Positions 59,930 through 64,000 of a DNA stretch of 64,000 nt are shown here, piece after piece; within the stretch, counting starts at the first letter, position 1, and each line of letters opens with the position of its first letter. Location: contig NZ_CP079925.1 in NCBI RefSeq assembly GCF_019355935.1, positions 2,170,001-2,234,000 on the forward strand, written 5' to 3'. Both the position numbers and the translations under genes were made by a program. Source of the DNA: Comamonas sp. Y33R10-2 (GTDB lineage Bacteria > Pseudomonadota > Gammaproteobacteria > Burkholderiales > Burkholderiaceae_C). The notes beneath the pieces were generated by a model. The model saw only the letters and a program-made list of their open reading frames with translations, was not told where the DNA came from and ran no database searches.

Positions 59930-62545
59930 TTAAGCTTCAGCGGCAGGTCCTTGTTTGAGCGCCTCGCGCACCTGCTCCATGAGCTGCTGAGCCATGCTCG
60001 TGAGCAACGCCAACTCGTCATCTGACAAGTTTCTAGGCTCATCATCCAGTATTGAGAAGCAGCCCAAAACATGGCCTTTTTTGTCGCGCAAGGGCACGCC
60101 CGCATAAAAACGTAGCTTCAAACTCTGCACGGTCGCGTCTGATGCAAATCGGGGGTCTCTAGCCAAGTCGCCCACCACAATGGCTTCCTCCTCATACACC
60201 ACATAAGAAGACACCGTCTTCCCGCGCGGCAAGCTGCGCAGTGCAGCTCCGTCTTCTGGCGAGGGCAACACGCTTTCAGGCATATAAACACGGTCCGCGT
60301 CGACCCAAGAGACCTGTGCCCATTTCGTGTTGAACGCATTAACCGCTTGCTTAGCCACCTCGTAATAAAGCGGTTTAAGCGATTCAGTCAGCACGCCACT
60401 TTCATGCAACGCCTTGACACGCAGCTCATCGCCCTCGGGGACAGGGGCTGCAGTTCCTCTCTCCCCTCCATCATCGACCTGCATAGCCTCCACCCACAGG
60501 TGCAGCTCATGCAAGCTGGTTACGCAAGCTTGCGCCCCACACTGCACCGCAAAATCAGGGTCTGCGGCCACTGCCGGGGCATTCCATAGACACAGAACCA
60601 CCCGCACCTGAGGCCTGTGGCGACGAATACGCCTAACCATGCGCCGCACCATGCTTTGGGGCTGATTACTAAAGATTGAAAGCACCAACAAATCTGAGCG
60701 CTGCACGAGCTTGAGCCACTCTCCATCACCGCTCAAGCCGCTTGAGGCGTTTCCTTCTGGCGACAAAGCTTGCGCATCACTGCTCAAAGCCGATTCAGAG
60801 CAAGTCACCTCGTGCCCATGTAAACCTTCGGCATGCGCGACCATGGCTGCCCCTAGGGCATCAACTTCCCAACGAGCACCTGCGCAATGAATTCGCAAAC
60901 GGCGTCGCTCAGTGCTGGGGGCTGCCTCAGCGTGACGAGCATTCTTTGGTGAATAGTGCTCACGTAACTCTTCAAGCAAAGCGCTCATGCCACTAGACAG
61001 CCTAAGGCGGTGCTCCGCCGTGGCCGACTCGGTGTGCTGCTGTGAGGCAAGGCGCAGGGCAGGGATAGCCACCTCATCGTAAAAGTCACTGACGGCATAG
61101 GCTCTATCTTCAGCACTGGGCTTGGACGGCAATCGCTCCTCAACAGAATCAACAGCCATGCTGATAGCGTCCTCCGCATCGTCGGCTAGCAAACGCTGAT
61201 ACAGCCGCTGCTGCGGACCCAGCACAGGCTCGCTACCCAGCAAGACTTCCATAAATTTGAGCGCAGGAATGTATCGCCCCAAAACCAGCAAGCACACCGT
61301 TAAAGGCGTGGAAAGAATCAGACCTATCGGGCCCCAAAGCGCGGTCCAAAAGGTGGCTGCAACAATAATGGCTAACGTCGAAAGTCCTGTGCTGCTGCCA
61401 TAAAGCCAGGGCTCAATCACGTTATTGCTAATTAACTCCAGCAACAAGATCAAGCCCAGCGCCAGCAAAAACATATTCCAACTAGGATCAACCGCGAAAG
61501 CCAGTGCCAGCGGAAACACCGCTGACATCAGCGGCCCGACATAGGGCACGAAACGCATGATGGCACCCAGCACGCCCCAGAGAATTGCCCCTGGTACCCC
61601 AATAAACCACAAACCAGTCGCCAGTGGGATTCCATAGCAAATATTGACGATGAACTGCATGCGCAGGTAATTTCCAATGCGCTCAGACGCCTCATCCAGC
61701 GCATCCGTTGCCACATGAAAATTGCCCCCCACCAGCCTGAGCAGTCTGTCGCGCAGATCGTCTCTATCGAGCAAAATTAGAATCACGAACAACAACACAA
61801 TACCCGCCGTAGTCAGCGGCTCAGCAATACGGCCAAGCCACTGAAGCAACTGCGTGGTAGGTTTTGATTCTGGAGTCTGCACCTCTACTTTTTGGACACG
61901 CGGCTTGGCACTATCAGCGCTGGAAATTTCTTTTTCTACCGTGTTGTAAGTCTTAAAAACACCATCCCATGCACTAGGCATATTGGCGCTCTGGCGCAAA
62001 CCCCGCAGCTTGTCGCGAATCGTGGACTGATAAGTGGGCAAGTCAGCGCTGAGTTGCTGAATCTGGCTGCCCAGATACATCCCCAAACCGCCCAAGGCGG
62101 CCAGTGCAAACATCACAACCACAATGGCAGAAGCCATGCGCGGCAAGCCCCAACGCTTGAGGCGAGAGACAGCAGGATCGAGCAAAAACCCAAACAGCAT
62201 GGCGAGTGCCAGCGGGATGAGCATGTCGCGGCCATAAAACAGCGCCAAGATCAAGATCGAGGCAATCAGCAGCCCGATCAACAATCGCAAGGCCGGGACA
62301 AGATCAGCAAGCTGCATCACACCGGGTCGCAGATTGGATCGGCTGCGTCTGTCTGCCCCGTACCAAGAGGCTGAATCACTGCGCGCACCCAACTCTCCCC
62401 CGGCACTTTGCGCCACTGACAAGTTCGCCTCAAGCTCAACCGGCGCCCTCGCGTAGGGCTCGTTTGGTGCAACAGCCCCAAAATTGACAGGCACATCCAA
62501 AGATGAGTCGGCAGGCTGTGGGGAATCCTTGGGAAGTTCATTCAT
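59930..62545 (-). CDS. AI-2E-family (PerM) membrane protein with C-terminal GAF domain
   Basis: An 871-residue protein. Residues about 85-440 are the PerM/AI-2E exporter fold (VPALRLLIGLLIASILILALF, MLFGFLLDPAVSRL, GVPGAILWGVLGAIMRFVPYVGP). Residues about 545-675 have a Rossmann-like pattern (RIHCAGARWEVDALGAAMVA, RVVLCLWNAPAV), possibly cobalamin-binding-like. Residues about 720-865 are a GAF domain (VSSYVVYEEEAIVVGDLARDPRF, LRFYAGVPLRDKKGHVLGC). The plain PerM family has about 350 residues, so this is a sensor-like fusion. The response regulator gene is 355 nt upstream. Confidence 0.85.
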   Translation of the reverse strand: MNELPKDSPQPADSSLDVPVNFGAVAPNEPYARAPVELEANLSVAQSAGGELGARSDSASWYGADRRSRSNLRPGVMQLADLVPALRLLIGLLIASILILALFYGRDMLIPLALAMLFGFLLDPAVSRLKRWGLPRMASAIVVVMFALAALGGLGMYLGSQIQQLSADLPTYQSTIRDKLRGLRQSANMPSAWDGVFKTYNTVEKEISSADSAKPRVQKVEVQTPESKPTTQLLQWLGRIAEPLTTAGIVLLFVILILLDRDDLRDRLLRLVGGNFHVATDALDEASERIGNYLRMQFIVNICYGIPLATGLWFIGVPGAILWGVLGAIMRFVPYVGPLMSAVFPLALAFAVDPSWNMFLLALGLILLLELISNNVIEPWLYGSSTGLSTLAIIVAATFWTALWGPIGLILSTPLTVCLLVLGRYIPALKFMEVLLGSEPVLGPQQRLYQRLLADDAEDAISMAVDSVEERLPSKPSAEDRAYAVSDFYDEVAIPALRLASQQHTESATAEHRLRLSSGMSALLEELREHYSPKNARHAEAAPSTERRRLRIHCAGARWEVDALGAAMVAHAEGLHGHEVTCSESALSSDAQALSPEGNASSGLSGDGEWLKLVQRSDLLVLSIFSNQPQSMVRRMVRRIRRHRPQVRVVLCLWNAPAVAADPDFAVQCGAQACVTSLHELHLWVEAMQVDDGGERGTAAPVPEGDELRVKALHESGVLTESLKPLYYEVAKQAVNAFNTKWAQVSWVDADRVYMPESVLPSPEDGAALRSLPRGKTVSSYVVYEEEAIVVGDLARDPRFASDATVQSLKLRFYAGVPLRDKKGHVLGCFSILDDEPRNLSDDELALLTSMAQQLMEQVREALKQGPAAEA

Positions 62546-62900
62546 ATGCGGTCTTGCTTATTTTTATTGGCATCAGGTGGCACTCGGAAGAACTCAGGAA
62601 AACTCGTGAGAGTTCAAAAGAGCTCGGATTTAGGGAGGTGACCCTTGAGCATCAAGCAATTGATGGAGATTTTCAATCCACCGCAAATACGAAATTGAAA
62701 GCAAAGCGTTTCGCCTACAGCATGCGCTTAATAGCCCGTATCGAGCCCGCGGCGAACCCACGACTGCTGCCTTGCACAGCGACCTCATCCAGGTCTTTAC
62801 CCTTGTCTTCAATGCTGAGCTGTGCATGAACAAAGGCATTCGAAATTTAGATCCGCCATCGGCTCTTGCCGCAGACAATGGCTTCTTCACTAACAAGAGG
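62546..62900. other. 355-nt spacer between response regulator and AI-2E/GAF genes
   Basis: No gene is recognised; open frames here are short and without domains. The AI-2E/GAF promoter should lie here. Confidence 0.4.
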
Positions 62901-63659
62901 CTAAAACCAGCCGCGCAGCGATGCAAAACGTACGGCCTGAGCCCGTGTTCGCACTTGCAACTTGCGATAAATATTCTTGATATGCGTGTTGACCGTCATG
63001 GCGCTGATTTGTAAATGCACACCGATCTCGGAGCTGGTATTGCCACTGGCCACCATGCGCAGCACTTCATTTTCACGGCTTGAGAGCATGTCTGGAGTGC
63101 TGACAGCGAGCTGATGCTCTGACACCGGGCTTTTGCCGTATCGCTGCAGCAACTGCCTTGCCACACTCGGTGTAATGGAGGCACCGCCATTCACGACTTG
63201 AAGCACTGCCTGCGGGTAGCTGCCAAACCATGAATTTTTGATCAGGTAACCACTGGCACCCAATTCAAAAGCCCGCAGCACCTGCTCTTCGGCTTCTATC
63301 ACCGACACCACAATGACCTCAGCCTTTGGCTGCTGAGTTTTCATCACATCAATCAGCTCTAGGCCATCGCCATCACCCAAATGGGGATCGAGCAACATGA
63401 CATCGAAGTCATTTTGGCGAATCGCTTTCTTTGCGTCCTTCAAATTACTGGCCTGCGCCACCACCATGGTGCGCCGATCACTCATAATTTCCTGAGCAAT
63501 CACCATTCGTAGATGAGCATCATCATCCACAAGCAGCACCCTGGCTGGGTTTTCAGGTTGGCCCACCATGTAATCTGGCCACATGGAAGGACTCCCCTGC
63601 TGCTCCGCTCGCACGGCCAGCGTGTCATTGGTGAAGAGTGCGTCTTTCGAGTCCATCAT
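62901..63659 (-). CDS. NarL/LuxR-type response regulator
   Basis: The 252-residue protein has a REC domain (VLLVDDDAHLRMVIA, acceptor Asp91 in MLLDPHLGDGDG, VSVIEAEEQVLRAF, GYLIKNS) and a LuxR HTH (LSSRENEVLRMVASGNTSSEIGVHLQISAMTVNTHIKNI). The first 38 residues are an extension. No histidine kinase gene is adjacent in the window. It may regulate the AI-2E/GAF gene next to it. Confidence 0.92.
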   Translation of the reverse strand: MMDSKDALFTNDTLAVRAEQQGSPSMWPDYMVGQPENPARVLLVDDDAHLRMVIAQEIMSDRRTMVVAQASNLKDAKKAIRQNDFDVMLLDPHLGDGDGLELIDVMKTQQPKAEVIVVSVIEAEEQVLRAFELGASGYLIKNSWFGSYPQAVLQVVNGGASITPSVARQLLQRYGKSPVSEHQLAVSTPDMLSSRENEVLRMVASGNTSSEIGVHLQISAMTVNTHIKNIYRKLQVRTRAQAVRFASLRGWF

Positions 63660-63830
63660 TTATCCTTGCCAAAATGAGTTGAATGCTGCACTGCAATGTG
63701 GCGACAGAATCAACGCAGATAAAAACTATTCAATTTTCCGATGAATAGCTTTTAACAATAACTCACGAACTTCAGCGTAGGAAAAAATGCAATTTAGGTA
63801 AGCAAAATCATCTGACGTGCGTCAAAAAAG

Positions 63831-64000
63831 CTAAAACTCCACATCCAAAGAGCTAGCAGCATGCCAATTGATTGAGGCTTGGCGCAGCACCATGTCGATA
63901 TCCATGCCCAGCGCCAGCCCCACCTCTGCGGGGTAGGAAACAGCCAGTTGGCGTTCGCTCCATTTCAAAGCACGGGTCGAGGCCAGCCAAACTGCGAGGT
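63831..64000 (-). CDS. C-terminal part of an unknown protein (partial)
   Basis: An open minus-strand frame of 55 codons runs from the window end to TAG at 63833-63831. The sequence (WLASTRALKWSERQLAVSY, MDIDMVLRQASINWH) matches no family I can name. It may belong to a gene upstream of the response regulator. Confidence 0.45.
   Translation of the reverse strand, partial: LAVWLASTRALKWSERQLAVSYPAEVGLALGMDIDMVLRQASINWHAASSLDVEF

Overview
The window looks like chromosomal DNA of a betaproteobacterium of the Comamonadaceae, probably Comamonas or a close relative. This rests on the Gram-negative porin, the DUF1631 and LRR-kinase proteins, the gene orders mltG-tmk-holB-pilZ-tatD and tolB-pal-cpoB, and the many short intergenic repeats containing TAGCTATCAAAA-like cores. 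No species can be named from the sequence alone.

Layout. (1) 1-1387: end of an ABC-transporter/Rieske oxygenase operon. (2) About 1998-18832: a defence-type accessory island. It holds an orphan HipB-like regulator, an IS3-family element, relics of a SRAP (YedK-like) gene, a four-gene condensin/Wadjet-like operon (JetC-JetB-JetA-JetD order, minus strand), a six-gene operon joining a sigma-70-like protein, a small regulator-like protein, an ImmA/IrrE protease-SF1 helicase-nuclease fusion and a ubiquitin-like module (multi-ubiquitin protein, E1-like ThiF protein, DUF6527 protein), and a HAD-family gene. A tRNA-Pro gene sits at the right edge. (3) 19575-23270: a porin and a partial Mla-type lipid transport operon without an ATPase gene. 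(4) 23328-31007: metal resistance: a CadR/ZntR-type regulator and Cd/Zn/Pb P-type ATPase, then copper genes (TolC-like protein, multicopper oxidase, DUF411, CusF-like). (5) 31068-63659: mostly housekeeping genes, including an LRR-kinase, a MetQ-like protein, an S58 peptidase, ettA, an RhlE-type helicase, rimO, tRNA-Lys, tcdA, cpoB, pal, tolB, msbA, tatD, holB, tmk, mltG, ygfZ, lipolytic and dehydrogenase enzymes, and an AI-2E-type membrane protein fused to GAF beside a LuxR-type response regulator.

How the genes work together. The JetCBAD operon is expected to encode a loop-extruding SMC complex with a Toprim nuclease that cuts small circular DNA. Its kleisin gene is broken by one base at a G7 tract. 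The neighbouring six-gene operon is tightly packed (overlaps or gaps of -26 to +2 nt at four junctions, 83 nt at the fifth). It combines possible transcriptional control (sigma-like and regulator-like proteins, ImmA/IrrE protease), DNA processing (UvrD-like helicase plus Fe-S PD-(D/E)XK nuclease) and protein conjugation (multi-ubiquitin plus E1). I regard this combination as the best candidate for an undescribed system.

Two genes (jetA-like and the tolC-like gene) each carry a single-base frameshift. Both lie at G runs, so sequencing error must be excluded before biological meaning is drawn.
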